From NCBI GenBank assembly GCA_037043235.1, contig JAWRVZ010000049.1, positions 2,288,501-2,352,500 on the forward strand: a stretch of 64,000 bases of DNA, read 5' to 3'. Shown piece by piece: positions 1 to 11,794 of the stretch. How positions within the stretch are numbered: the stretch's first letter is position 1; the number at the start of each line of letters is the position of its first letter. The stretch comes from Rhodeus uyekii (Eukaryota; Chordata; Actinopteri; Cypriniformes; Acheilognathidae). Position numbers and translations under genes: made by a program. Under the pieces are notes generated by a model. It saw nothing but the letters and a program-made list of their open reading frames with translations. It ran no database searches and was not told the DNA's origin.

Positions 1-289
1 TCCTTTATACTCTACAGAAGCATATGTTTGTGGGTATTTGTGAATGTATCTTTAACATTCACAAAGTTCACAGTGTTTTCTCTAAGTCAGAATTTGTAAT
101 GTGTCAGTTTGTGTGATGCAAAGACATGTTCTCTGGAAGAGCATAAAACCCCTTTAAAAATCTTCACTTAATCCTGTATAACAGACAGGTCTCTGGTTCC
201 CTACTACAACTGCTAATAATAATAATTCATTAAATATTGCAAATACAAAATATTCCAGCATTTTTATTCTTTAAGAGTACACATATTGA
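1..289. other. No gene seen; probable intron of a GIMAP gene to the left
   Basis: No coding exon or known repeat is visible. Because the noncoding first exon at 316-402 is read on the minus strand, this stretch would be the start of its first intron. Confidence 0.35.
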
Positions 290-830
290 GAATCAGAGTG
301 AATTAAAAAACTTACTTGATGCTGTCTGATTTAATGTCTTGTAACCTCAGATTTGTACGATCCCGATCTGCAGCTCACAGATGAAGAGACTGAAATATAT
401 ACGTATAAAATCAAAGCTTCTCCAACTCATTTCTCAAAGACAAACAGCTTCACTCACACTGCATTTTCTTGTGAACAAAAACGGGTCTTGTGAGATAGAT
501 TCAAGTACACAGAGGAACAACTATTTTTTTTAAAGTAACTTGCTGACAGTTAATTTAAATTCAATGAAAATGATTTATCAGTTTAAACGTTAACTTTCAA
601 AAATACTTTCAAAATGTATAATCAAATTTCAACCTATCGGCTTTTCCTTCTCAATAAGTTTACCCTACAAACTTGTCAGGATGTCAAGATGCCACTGCCA
701 TCAATGTAACATTGAATGAAAATTATAGTTTTAATACAACGTTGGGTGTGACGCACGATTTTAGATTTTAGATTTTAAATAAATGAGGCTGTTGATGAGG
801 ATGGAGGTTTATCTGATATTTCAGATATTT
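290..830. repeat. Duplicated GIMAP promoter/first-exon block, copy 1
   Basis: This segment is collinear with 17630-18240 in the same orientation. The match covers the noncoding exon, the TATA region and the upstream flank. Similarity is strongest around the exon and TATA box and is broken by small indels farther upstream. Confidence 0.55.
316..402 (-). promoter_or_regulatory. TATA promoter and noncoding first exon of a GIMAP-type gene lying left of the window
   Basis: On the minus strand a TATATATTT box (about 401-393) is followed by an exon-like stretch ending ATCAA at 316, then a GTAAG donor. The block, together with several hundred bases upstream, matches the first exon and promoter of the three-domain GIMAP gene at 17669-17755. 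No ATG-initiated reading frame is evident in the exon, so it is taken as 5' UTR. The coding exons would lie outside the window. The promoter call rests on the TATA box, donor and conservation between the two copies; transcription itself cannot be seen. Confidence 0.5.
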
Positions 831-1872
831 CCCAGGTAGGTTGTGATCAGGTTTACTCTTTGGATGAGAGTTCTATATTGGGAAAGCAAGGTATGAAAAT
901 ATCAATTGAGTGAACAAAAGAAGTTTAAATCTCACATCAACTGTGTCTTTCACATTCAGAAAGTCAAAATGAAGTTGAATGGTGAAAGGTGAATGCATTC
1001 TGAGTCCGGCACAAACTTGAGTGCAGGAGTAGCGATTCTTCTTTTTTTCCCCCTAAACATGTAGATAAAACAAACTGTCTGCCATTGAACTGGAAAAGGA
1101 AAGGGTCTTAGTGGCTATAGCAGAATAGTTTCAGTTTATTTTTTATCAATGCATTTGCTCCAAATATCGGTCTACAACAGACTGAATTATTTGGAAAGTT
1201 AAACAATGCAACAGGAAAATATGATGATAGAAAAATGTGTTTAAAAATGTGAGGAGATTGGAATTGTACCACTGGATTGGAATAGGGAAGAAACTCATTA
1301 AAAATAATATAACAAAACAATACACATGGGTGACATTTTTTGATTATATTGTGAAGGAATCAAGATGGAAATAAGACCTGTAAATAACTCATACAATAAT
1401 AGAGTTATGAATGTTGGTGTGTCGACTTGTAGAATCTCTGATCAAGGCAAGTTTGTCCACATTCTGGAAAACTTTACAGTTTGGCTATTGATCCTTTGCT
1501 AATTATGCTGAAAGAAATGTGAATAGTTTTCATACACAAGTAAATTTGAATGGCTTGGGTGTTTCTGTTTCAGCTTACGCTGGACAAGAAGATATTCAGA
1601 TACTAGTGTAACATGGAAGCGACCAAATAACTATTATCTATATTATGCCCAACAGTGTTTAAATAAGGTCTAGTTTTGGCTCTAGGAGAATTTAAAGATT
1701 GATGTTTGGGCCAAATTAAATTCAAACAATAAACAGCCAGCAGTTTATTTTACATACACAAAACTTTGAATAAACAATTTCCACATTCTGCATAAAGCTA
1801 CAATTCTCTGGTTCCCACTTAACAAAATGACCCAAAGACAAAAGCAGGTTTGATATTGAGACCGAATTTGTC
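831..1872. other. No gene recognised
   Basis: AT-rich sequence with only short chance ORFs, for example 1108-1320 on the minus strand, which has no family motif. Nothing else is supportable. Confidence 0.4.
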
Positions 1873-4276
1873 AATCCTCAAATACCCAACTGTGGGAGTG
1901 TATAATCCTCAAATAACCAAATGTGGGTGTGTATAATCTTCAAGTGTCCAAGTGAGGGCGAATATAATTTTCAAATGTCCAAATGTGGGAGCGTATAATC
2001 CTCAAATGTGGGGGCGTATAATCTTCAAATGTGGGCACGTATAATCTTCAAATGTACAAGTGTGGGAGCATATAATACCCAAGTGTGGGCACGTATAATC
2101 TTCAAATGTCCAAGTGTGGGAGCGTATAATCCTCAAATGTGGGCACATATAATCTTCAAATGTCCAAGTGTGGGAGCGTATAATCTTCAAATGTCCAAGT
2201 GTGGGAGCGTAGAATACCCAAGTGTGGGCGCGTGTAATCCTCAAATGTCCAAGTGGGGGAGCGTGTAATCCTCAAATGTCCAAGTGAGGGAGCGTGTAAT
2301 CCTCAAATGTCCAAGTGTGGGCACGTATAATCTTCAAATGTACAAGTGTGGGAGCGTATAATACCCAAGTGTGGACACGTATAATCTTCAAATGTCCAAG
2401 TGTGGGAGCGTATAATCCTCAAATGTGGGCACGTATAATCTTCAAATGTCCAAGTGTGGGAGCGTATAATCCTTAAATGTGGGCACGTATAATCTTCAAA
2501 TGTCCAAGTGTGGGAGCGTATAATCCTCAAATGTGGGCACATATAATCTTCAAATGTCCAAGTGTGGGAGCGTAGAATCCTTAAATGTGGGCACATATAA
2601 TCTTCAAATGTCCAAGTGTGGGAGTGTATAATCTTCAAATGTCCAAGTGTGGGAGCGTAGAATACCCAAGTGTGGGTGCGTATAATCTTCAAATGTCCAT
2701 ATGTGGGAGCGTATAATCTTCAAATGTCCAAGTGTGGGAGCGTATAATCCTCAAATGTGGGCACGTATAATCTTCAAATGTCCAAGTGTGGGAGCGTAGA
2801 ATACCCAAGTGTGGGCGCGTGTAATCCTCAAATGTCCAAGTGGGGGAGCATATAATCTTCAAATGTCCAAGTGTGGGAGCGTAGAATACCCAAGTGTGGG
2901 TGCGTATAATCTTCAAATGTCCATATGTGGGAGCGTATAATCCTCAAATGTCCAAGTGTGGGAGCGTATAATACCCAAGTGTGGGCACGTATAATCTTCA
3001 AATGTCCAAGTGTGGGAGCGTATAATACCCAAGTGTGGGCGCGTATAATCTCCAAATGTCCAAGTTTGGGCGCGTGTAATCTTCAAATGTCCAAATGTGG
3101 GAGCGTATAATCTGCAAATGTCCAAATGTGGGAGCGTATAATACCCAAGTGTGGGCACGTATAATCTTCAAATGTACAAGTGTGGGAGCGTATCCTCAAA
3201 TGTGGGCACGTATAATCTTCAAATGTCCAAGTGTGGGAGCGTATAATCTTCAAATGTCCAAGTGTGGTAGCGTATAATCCTCAAATGTGGGCATGTATAA
3301 TCTTCAAATGTCCAAGTGTGGGAGCGTATAATCCTCAAATGTGGGCACGTATAATCTTCAAATGTCCAAGTGTGGGAGCGTATAATCTTCAAACGTCCAA
3401 GTGTGGGAGCGTATAATACCCAAGTGTGGGCGCGTATAATCTTCAAATGTCCAAGTGGGGGAGCGTATAATCCTCAAATGTCCAAGTGGGGGAGCGTGTA
3501 ATCCTCAAATGTCCAAGTGGGGGAGCGTGTAATCCTCAAATGTCCAAGTGTGGGCGCGTGTAATCCTCAAATGTCCAAGTGGGGGAGCGTGTAATCCTCA
3601 AATGTCCAAGTGTGGGCGCGTGTAATCGTCAAATGTCCAAGTGGGGGAGCATGTAATCCTCAAATGTCCAAGTGTGGGAGCGTATAATCCTCAAATGTCC
3701 AAGTTTGGGAGCATATAATACCCAAGTGTGGGTGCGTATAATCTTCAAATGTCCATATGTGGGAGCGTATAATCTTCAAATGTCCATATGTGGGAGCGTA
3801 TAATCTTCAAATGTCCATATGTGGGAGCGTATAATCCTCAAGTGTGGGTGCGTATAATCTTCAAATGTCCATATGTGGGAGCGTATAATCCTCAAATGTC
3901 CAAGTGGGGGAGCGTATAATCCTCAAATGTCCAAGTGTGGGTGCGTATAATCTTCAAATGTCCATATGTGGGAGCGTATAATCCTCAAATGTCCAAGTGT
4001 GGGAGCGTATAATCTTCAAATGTCCATATGTGGGAGCGTATAATCCTCAAATGTCCAAGTGTGGGAGCGTATAATCCTCAAATGTCCAAGTGTGGGAGCG
4101 TATAATCCTCAAATGTCCAAGTGTGGGAGCGTATAATACCCAAGTGTGGGTGCGTATAATCTCCAAATGTCCATGTGTGGGAGCGTATAATCCTTAAATG
4201 TCCAAGTGTGGGAGCGTATAATACCCAAGTGTGGGCGCGTATAATCTCCAAATGTCCATGTGTGGGAGCGTATAAT
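1873..4276. repeat. 2.4 kb minisatellite with 31-bp and 23-bp units
   Basis: The array has some 80 or more tandem units. The long unit is about 31 bp, pattern GTATAATCTTCAAATG then TCCAAGTGTGGGAGC. Two kinds of 23-bp unit occur, each 8 bp shorter: one lacks the TCCAAGTG part, the other has ATACCCAAG in place of the middle. Long and short units often alternate, giving a 54-bp (18-codon) higher-order period, so long ORFs appear on both strands; these are judged not to be genes. Units on the minus strand carry CACTTG and CATTTG hexamers (CANNTG, E-box pattern). Ends are gradual on the left and sharp on the right. Confidence 0.95.
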
Positions 4277-4985
4277 TGAGCATTGACCAGTTTTCTCCCT
4301 CTGTGACAAGATGATTTGGCAACCAGAGTGATTAATAAGAATCTTAATAAAACAATATAAGCACTGAAATGAGGAAATGTAATAACTTCTGAAACCTCAT
4401 GCAAACCTCATGCAAACCTCGTGTGAGAAACTTCAGCTGCTTCTTCTTCTGAATTTGATATGATGCACTCCTGTGACACAGCTCTGTATTAACCTCTAGT
4501 GGTCAATCATAGAACTGCACCGGCTACAGTTTCTTTGGGAATTACATACAAATCTAAAGGAGGTTAAAGCATAGAGGTTAAAACTATGCTGAAGTTTAGC
4601 TTTCTATGAAAAAGCCTCATCACTTAAAGTGAATTGGGAAGCGACTTGGGGATTATTTTGTGGGTCCCTGTGTAAAATGGGAGGCCACACGAAATGGAGA
4701 AAATCTTGTATAGATTATTGTGAAGTATCTACGAGTACACAATCTTCAGATGTCTCTGTGAATGTGTGTCCTTCAATGCTGAGTGATCGTAAGACCGGTC
4801 TTATTTCCACTAACCTCTGCACTTCTCCTCATGCTATGGGTAGAAGTTCTGATTGGAAACTTAGTTAATTACAACTAACTTAAAAACAATGATTAAAAAA
4901 CATCTGTTCATGCAGAAGGGAAATAATTCTGTGGCTTTCGCTGAGCTAAATTCTGTTCTGCTTATGACATTGTTTTTGCCATCAC
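4277..4985. other. No gene recognised
   Basis: Unique-looking AT-rich sequence. A 79-codon ORF at 4629-4868 (+) has no recognisable motif and is treated as chance. Confidence 0.4.
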
Positions 4986-5560
4986 TGTAGAATAATTAGT
5001 TATTTTAAACTTTACAAATATATATACAGTATATATGTATAAACATTAATACAAAAACTAAAAATGGTAATCAATTTACAGGCAAAGTCTTTCCAAGGCA
5101 CAAAATGTAAAGGAAACTGAGAGAAAATAAAGTTTTGGTCAACGGCATGGAGAGAAACTGGAACACTGTGGTTATTTGCTGGTTAACCTCTAATCCAAGA
5201 GTCACATGATCTGAACCAACCACTAAATAAACAGCTCACAGTATCAGCACTCTCTGTTGATGCATCAAACTGCCACAAGATGGTGATAAGAAATCACAAA
5301 CGGATCTGTCACAACAGGCATCATGGCAGAGGCGTCTCATCGGCACAATGCTGACAGATTCACCGTTGCAGCAACAGCAGAGCTTCAGGTCGCAGAACAC
5401 AAACCTTCAGCATCCTAATGTTTGATCCAGATATGGAAACATTGCTTTCTTTTGAAAAAAGATATGCCAACAGTGTTAAACCTGAAATTGAAAGATCCTT
5501 TGAAGATCTCAAGGCTCGAGGGCATCTATTGCCCATTTTCATCAAGTACACTAACTAAAA
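4986..5560 (+). repeat. Segmental duplication, copy A, with a short possible coding relic
   Basis: The segment matches 32873-33390 at high identity in the same orientation. Within it, 5418-5558 (+) is a 46-codon open frame starting MFDPDMETLLSF and ending IKYTN, rich in charged residues. The same frame in the other copy stops after about 24 codons. It could be a fragment of a captured gene or of an unrecognised transposable element. No family is recognised. Confidence 0.5.
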
Positions 5561-5695
5561 GTGGTGCTAAATAGCACTAAAAGTGGTTTGTTGGCTCGTA
5601 ATAATAGGGGAACCTCTTTCGGTACTGTCACCTATTCTTAAAGAAGCTTTACAGCACATTTGTCAAATGGTGCTGTATAGAATAATTTAAAGGTG
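5545..5695. mobile_element. MITE-like fragment related to 41701-41870
   Basis: It contains GTGGTGCTAAATAGCACTA followed by AAAGTGGTT, the self-complementary motif also seen at 41701 onward. It is decayed, and ends and target duplication are not clear. Confidence 0.4.
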
Positions 5696-5699
5696 CCAT

Positions 5700-6259
5700 T
5701 TAAATATTTATATATTTGAGCTAGTAGAGCCCATTGTCATGCCAGATACTAACATGCTTCTAAATGACACGTTTACTTAAAAGATGAATGATAATCAAAA
5801 TCAAATGAGAAACAAAACACATTACACTTTCAAAACCTTTTAATTTATTTCTTTCAGCAGCAAAAAAAATCAGTGCTGACAAGTAATATACATACACTAC
5901 ATCACAATATACTCCTTTATTCACGTACACAATAATGCAACAAGTTTGAAATATGTAAAAGTGAAGGCCAAGAAAGAGAGAATATTGACTCCTAAAGTCT
6001 GCACACAATCAACACAAAACACAAATGTTTTTAGTGACAGGAAGTCCTTCCAGTGACACTTCATCCTTCCAGTTTCAAAACGACAAAACAAGTCTTTTTC
6101 AGTCCTTTAGGAAACAGGATTCCAAACTCCACATATACAAACAGGAGGATTGTGTCATTGAGACGTGCTCGCTCTCCTCTGTGATTAACTGGCCATCATG
6201 TGAGCACAATGCTGTCGTACTGTATGGGATCTCCTGCTGTCTTTAAGCACATCTGAGGT
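5700..6259. other. No gene recognised
   Basis: AT-rich spacer. ORFs at 5760-6008 (-) and 6025-6246 (+) carry no family signature. Confidence 0.35.
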
Positions 6260-7781
6260 GTTGGGATGTCAGGACGGCTGGTCTGAGCACCTGGAGGAGA
6301 GAGAGGATAATCGCATTAACCACCGTCAGAGCGCGCTGGTTGGTTACGGCGGTGCGGCACCCGTTTAAAAGAGGAGTGGAAGCGTGTCATCGGCAGAGGG
6401 AGAGAGCCAGAGACTGATCCGTGTTTCTAGTCCTGTGCAGTGTGTAAACACAAGAGTGAAATTGTGCTAGTGAAACTATTGAGTTGAGCCATTGGTGTTA
6501 TCTTTCTTTCTTTAAAGTTACTCTCTTTGTTATCATTCATTTTGTTACTTTAGTGGCGTGTGCCACTGTTCCATTTATTATTCGTTATTCATTATTAACA
6601 CTGTAGGGGCTAGGTGCCTTTTTATTTCAAGATACCTGTTCTACCTGTTTATGTTTAGTTAGGGAGATAGGAACAACGTTGTACTCTATTTTTTGTCCTA
6701 TGTTTCTTTTGACAGGGAATTTAGTTTCTCCTGGGATTATTTAGTTTACTTTCTGTTTGTTATTTTGGCCTGGCCTGGCCCTGAAGTTATTCCTGTGTTT
6801 TGAGTTACTTTGCTTTTTGATTTTGTGGCAACCCGAGAGAGTTCCTTTTAAAAAGGTACTCTGCTTTGATACCGTTTTTTACGTTCACCCCTGCACCCCT
6901 ATACTAAAGGGGGGTCGTAACATAAATTGGGGGTTCGTCTTTTTTTCGGGTTGTGAGGAATAAAAGGAGAATCTGTTTAATTGTGTACAATAGACTATTT
7001 ATTTATTTATTTATTGCACTTATTATGGTGATTGTCGTTTTAAGAAAATGCCATCTGCCTCATCTACCTTTTCCTGTGACTGCATGAGGGGTAAGTTCCA
7101 CAATTTGTTTCTCTTTTTGTCTATCTGTTCTCATATGGTGTGGGGAAAACAAATTTGAGTGGGAAATGGAGTTTGACTTGACCTTTTTTACACTGGCCCC
7201 GAATAAGGAACAATTGAATCGCTGCTGCAAAGATGATTTGATTAGAATCGCTGATTTTTTTTAAATTAGTGTATCACGAAATGCGTTAAAAAAAATCTTA
7301 AAAGCCATTTGCGTCAGGAGTTAATTTTGCAACGAATTTTACCTGAGACGGGAGTGGGTAGTGCAGTAGGGAGTGCTGCTTCGTCTGTAACCGCCGATGA
7401 GAAGCCTCCATCTGTGCCACTCTCCCTGTACCTTCCAGGTTGCCACTGTTTGCGCTGCCCAGCAGCACGAAGATATTCACACAATCAGATCCACTGCTGG
7501 CGTTAAAATTGAAGGAATTGGAAGTAAAACGGGAGGAGGCTGAGGGAGCTGGAGTTGGAGAAGGAACAATTTCGGAGGGATCACGGTCTATTTCAGCCAG
7601 CTGTGGCCTCACCGATGGGTTCCTTAACATTTCTCTCATTTGCTCCTTTGCCCACAAGCAGCCTGCCTCGTCCAGTTCTGTTCCGCACCCAGCGAATGTG
7701 GTGCTTTAAATTTGGTGCTTTGATACTGGTTTTTTTTTTTTAATGTTCACCCCTGCACCCCTAGACTAAAGGGGGGTCGTA

Positions 7782-7784
<3 letters not shown>
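6260..7784 (+). mobile_element. Internally deleted LTR retroelement
   Basis: Two copies of an LTR tail are present. A block running from CTTTGATAC to GGGGGGTCGTAACA ends at 6922 and recurs ending at 7784. Directly after the first, at about 6928, TTGGGGGTTCGTC resembles a tRNA-Pro primer-binding site (TGGGGGCTCGTC type). The internal part (about 7300-7690) keeps a charged gag-like stretch (KLKELEVKREEAE, then in another frame LEKEQFRRD) but no pol. The 5' LTR start is approximate. An old, broken copy. Confidence 0.5.

Positions 7785-7847
<63 letters not shown>
7785..7847. repeat. (AT)n microsatellite
   Basis: Uninterrupted TA dinucleotide run directly after the LTR tail. Confidence 0.95.
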
Positions 7848-7850
<3 letters not shown>

Positions 7851-8033
7851 AACATTCATTACTGTAAGACAGATACATGCAGGAAGGACAAAAGGTATGA
7901 TCTCAGGCAGATCATAGATCATAGGGTGTCAATCAGTGGGGTTTTACATCACATCAGTTTTAAGTCTGTCATCTTCACAGTCATAGAACCTGAATTTCTC
8001 CTTCAGGGGACTCAGTGAAACTTTAAAAAAAAA

Positions 8034-9400
8034 TCATGGCGGCATTTCAGACAGCTGAGTGAGAATTTGGTCCACATCAACATTGGTGAGGTCTCTCAGA
8101 TCCCAAAGGAGCTAACGTTAAGATGAAGGAAAAGTAGAAAAGACATGTATTAAAATATTGTCACAAATTATTTAATTATTCTTGTTACTTTAGTATTGAG
8201 ATACATCCTCTAACCAGACTTGTATCCAGACCGATTTTTGCCCCATTGGATTCATGCTCTTTTCCATAATAGGAAGCTCACAATATAATCAGTATCAAAG
8301 TTACGAGTTTCGTATGCCAGTAATACATTTAACTGGGCAACTTACACAAACCTTGTAATGTTTGATACAAAGTACGGTATCAGTGCGGTTTACCATTTCC
8401 TCAGTATAACATAAGAACATGATTATACTATGAGCTTCCGGTTTTGAAAAATAAATAAATAATTAAATAACAGGGTTTTTGAAGGTCAAAACAGTTGCCC
8501 CACAGAAATGTACTGGAGCCTGAAGAAAGGATGCAACTCAGTGCTACTTACTAGGTGGATCCTCAGCACAAGGTCAAGGTGAAGTTTGTCAGGGAAAAGC
8601 TTCTGAAAGCTGTGATGAGAGCAGACTTCGGAAAACCTGTAATACAAAAAAAACGTAATGCAAAATTTAATAGTGATATCTATTAGTCACATTTTTTACT
8701 CTATTCACCTGTAGTGTCACGCCTTACATTTATAATAGGCCGCACCGTCTCCATGGTAACACTGCATCTGTAAAGCCACCACTGGAACAACAGATGGAGT
8801 GAACGTTAAATAACTGTCATCCGTTACACCACTGCTATCAGCTATATGAAAGAGATCAAAATTAGTGTTATAAACTATAAAGTTGCATGTAAAGATAGTC
8901 AGGAAAATAATGACCCCGTTACACTTCAGTGTTGGTAAAGCAAAAAATATCACATCTCCTCAACGTTAACTCACCCTTCGAGCTTTGTCGATCAGACAAA
9001 GGCGTTTCAGTATCTTCGGTTAAAATAACTTGTTGTAATGTCAATGCTGACACTAGCTGGACTTTGTTGATATTATTTCATTTCTGAGCGTCACTGGGAT
9101 ACTATTCACTTCATTTAGCAAACCATCAACCTGAAAGGTAGTTTGAACTAAATTAGCCAACAGAGTTGGGACTTCGCTTGATGCTAAACTTTGTATTAAT
9201 GTCACAATGTTTGCAAATACCCCCGACAAGTATCTCAGCGTTAATAATAGCCTACTTGTGTGGCTTTTGAAGCTCACCTTGAAAAATGTATTCTTGTTTC
9301 TCTCTGAAGTGGTTCGTCCCGGTTTTATTTTATTTCCAGTGACGCCGAACTCTCAAGAACCGCTCACGCAAGAGTTTTTATTTTATTTTTATTATTGAAC
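8034..9400 (-). pseudogene. Unrecognised spliced gene, C-terminal part, with an apparent frameshift
   Basis: Several exon-like blocks on the minus strand have splice sites. The last (8111-8034) encodes LLWDLRDLTNVDVDQ and ends MPP-stop. Before it, 8636-8552 (or from 8625) encodes CSHHSFQKLFPDKLHLD, donor GTAAGT. Exon 8841-8728 (114 nt, phase 1 on both sides) encodes DSSGVTDDSYLTFTPS. The block ending at 8975 encodes VSALTLQQVILTED. Upstream of that, a frame from 9277 (VPTLLANLVQTTFQVDG) runs out near 9053, about where the downstream frame takes over, so there is a shift. The phase between 8728 and 8636 also fits only if a second acceptor, after 8626, is used. The product is not recognised. 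It could be a living gene misread by a sequence error, or a pseudogene. Confidence 0.45.
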
Positions 9401-9884
9401 TGCAAAACTACAGAATTCAACAGCAATTAATTGACACATGTTTTAAGTATAAATTGATAACTATAGATATAAAATTGTATTAAACTTAATACAATGGCGT
9501 GATGGTGCTCAACAGAAAGACAGAGGGTCACCTTAAGTCACAAAACATCAAGATGTACAGTCTAATTATTTGACAACATAAATAACAACAAGCAGTTAAT
9601 ATATGAATCTAGCAATTGTACAGAAGTTAGTGACATAATTTCTGTAAATAACAGACTTTAAAAAAACCTCCCATGAGCCGTTTATCGGTTTACATTTATT
9701 CAGACTACAACCAATCACCATGTTTTTCTCTCGTCCTCCAATTGTATTCCTCCTTTCACGTAATCTAAATTCCAACTGACAGCTCTCAGCATCCGTTGCA
9801 GTTTAGATATGTTACTCCACTATCATATGTTTGCTATGATTGGGAATTTACTACAATGAAAAAAGCTGTATAAATATCCTATTG

Positions 9885-9922
9885 AGGGGCCATGGGGGCA
9901 AAAAGGTTGACAACCATGTTAT
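9885..9922. mobile_element. Decayed hAT transposon end
   Basis: GGGGGCAAAAAGGTTGACAA resembles the usual fish hAT right end (GGTTGAGAACCACTG type). Only the terminus is recognised. Confidence 0.3.
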
Positions 9923-11000
9923 CTTCTGTAAATACTCTGTTTTTTTAAATAGTTTTTAATCTTTTCCCCAACTAAACTGAGAGACTAAGATAGAGTTGAG
10001 AACCGTTGAAAGAACTATACAGGGGCTTAAAGGGTTTTTGTATGGCAGTGGTGCTATAGATCACCTCAACCACCCCAAAGAACCACTGACAAACCTATTT
10101 TTTTGTATGTATACGTTGTATTTATATTTTTGCTTAGATTTTTGTTTTTTATTTATTTGTTACGCCGGGGTTGACTCGGGTTGGATTTTTCTATACCATT
10201 CTCTACTGTATTGATTTATAAAGTTTGAGGAGAACTTTACTGTGTAGAATATTGAGTTGTAAATAAAGATTAAGTGTAAAGCATGTTTTAGGAACATCAT
10301 ACTAACCATAAAAAAGTCCTCAAACATTAAGAAAACAGGAAATTTTAACCAAAAACAGAATAATTGGAAAAAAATTCTTAGAAGAAAAATCTGTTTGATC
10401 GGATTGAGCTACAAAATATTTTTAAATTACATATTTAAAAAAAAAAAAAGAAGAAAAAAAACTGTTCATCATCCTGATTTTATTAAATAAAATTTCATAG
10501 CATGACAATCATGTATGCAAATCAAATGAATCGCATGAATACAACAGCTGTATGTAATCATAAAGTGTGTTTAGATTAACTGCATTGATAAAATAACACA
10601 AATTGACTTTTGTGATGATTTGAACAAGCATATAATGCCTTGATTATGAAGAGCAACATTTAATCTATTTAAACTTTAACTTATAATGCTCATAACAGAA
10701 GAGAAACTGAAGAACCAGTATCATGGAGGATGTTTGTACATTCACAAACACACAGATGATCAACTCAGATCAAAAGTTATTTATCTTTCTGCATATACAG
10801 GAAATCTGAGACCTTTATTTTGTACACAATACAATAAACCCCTTAGATTGAATTCATATTATTACGCTGAAGATTCAAAATAAAAGCTCTGATCAAATTA
10901 GTCTTTATAGATCAGATTAGTATGGTTATAGGGTACTGTGTCATCCCTCCACAACCACTGTGACAATACAGTCATGCATAAAATGACTAGCAAAAGTGTC
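9923..11000. other. 3' flank of the GIMAP8-like gene
   Basis: No gene is recognised. On the minus strand AATAAA at 10819-10814 lies about 180 bases past the GIMAP stop codon and could be its polyadenylation signal. A 65-codon ORF at 10686-10883 (+) has no motif and overlaps the presumed 3' UTR. Confidence 0.4.
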
Positions 11001-11794
11001 CTAATCTTCCTTATATTTTTTATACAAAAATATTCCTCCAAGTACAGCTGCTCCAGCTAAAACTACACCTCCTGTTACAGCTAATGCTATTGGTGCTGCA
11101 GCTACCTCTATCACTCCCAGTAAGACTCCTCCTGCTATTATGCCAGCTGTTCCTGCAGTTCCAGCACCTGCTGCAATGTTGCGTAGTTTACGCCAATATC
11201 TAATGAGAATGTCTTTAAACATCTCATTTGTGTAGTATCTCCATCCATTTTCCTCTGCCATCTTCTCAATCTTCTCCATCAGTTCTGTGACCTGAGAATG
11301 TTTCTCCTTGTCTTCATTGTTGAATGAGTGAAATCTGCCACCAAAACTCTCAATAAATGCATGAAGATCTGGAGTGTTTCTGATATACTCATCTAATGAT
11401 CTATCCTTCAGGTGATCAGCGGGAGTGAACAGAATGATGGTGTGACGAACAGCTTCTTCTCCAAAGTTCTGCTGAATCCATTTCACAGTTTCCTTCACCT
11501 CCTCTGTCAATCTCTCGTTCAGTTTGATCACCAGCAGAAACACGTGAGGACCAGGAGCAGACATGTCAACAAACTTCTCTGTTTCTTCCATAAACTTATT
11601 TTTAGGTAAATCAATCAGTCCTGGAGTGTCAATTATTTTCATGCTCTTTCCGTCCACACACACTTCTTGCAGCTCACAGGTTTCAGTAACAGAATTGATC
11701 CTTTCTAAATTATTCTGTCCCACAATGGTTTTGACTGCACTGGTCTTTCCTGATCCAGTTTTACCCAACAGAACAATCCGAGGTTTCTCCGACC
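11001..11794 (-). CDS. gimap8: GIMAP8-like gene, AIG1 domain 3 and C-terminal exon
   Basis: Starts SEKPRIVLLGKTGSGKTS after a TTCACAG acceptor. It has DTPGLIDLP, VKWIQQNFGEEA, LFTPAD and FNNEDKEKHSQV. After the GTPase domain comes a long small-residue hydrophobic segment (GIIAGGVLLGVIEVAAAPI onward) ending in KKYKED, as expected for a membrane-anchored GIMAP. Stop at 11001-11003. Confidence 0.9.

Noticed and set aside
1873..4276. CRISPR array
   Set aside because: Units are contiguous and degenerate with no unique spacers, and the sequence is from an animal genome.
1873..4276. TATAAT in every minisatellite unit as a promoter signal
   Set aside because: This is the bacterial -10 hexamer and has no bearing in a vertebrate; it is part of the repeat unit.
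2002..4404. Long overlapping ORFs on both strands with repeated WARIIFKCPSVGAYN or SHTWTFEDYTCPHL peptides
   Set aside because: They come from the 31/23-bp array, whose 54-bp period keeps frames open; no start context, splice sites or domain.
7298..7657. 119-codon minus-strand ORF rich in Ser and Pro
   Set aside because: Antisense to the gag-like remnant of the LTR element.
11001..11768. Stand-alone 255-aa GIMAP starting at 11768
   Set aside because: That start is a TTG codon inside the P-loop region; the frame extends upstream to a splice acceptor, so it is an internal exon.
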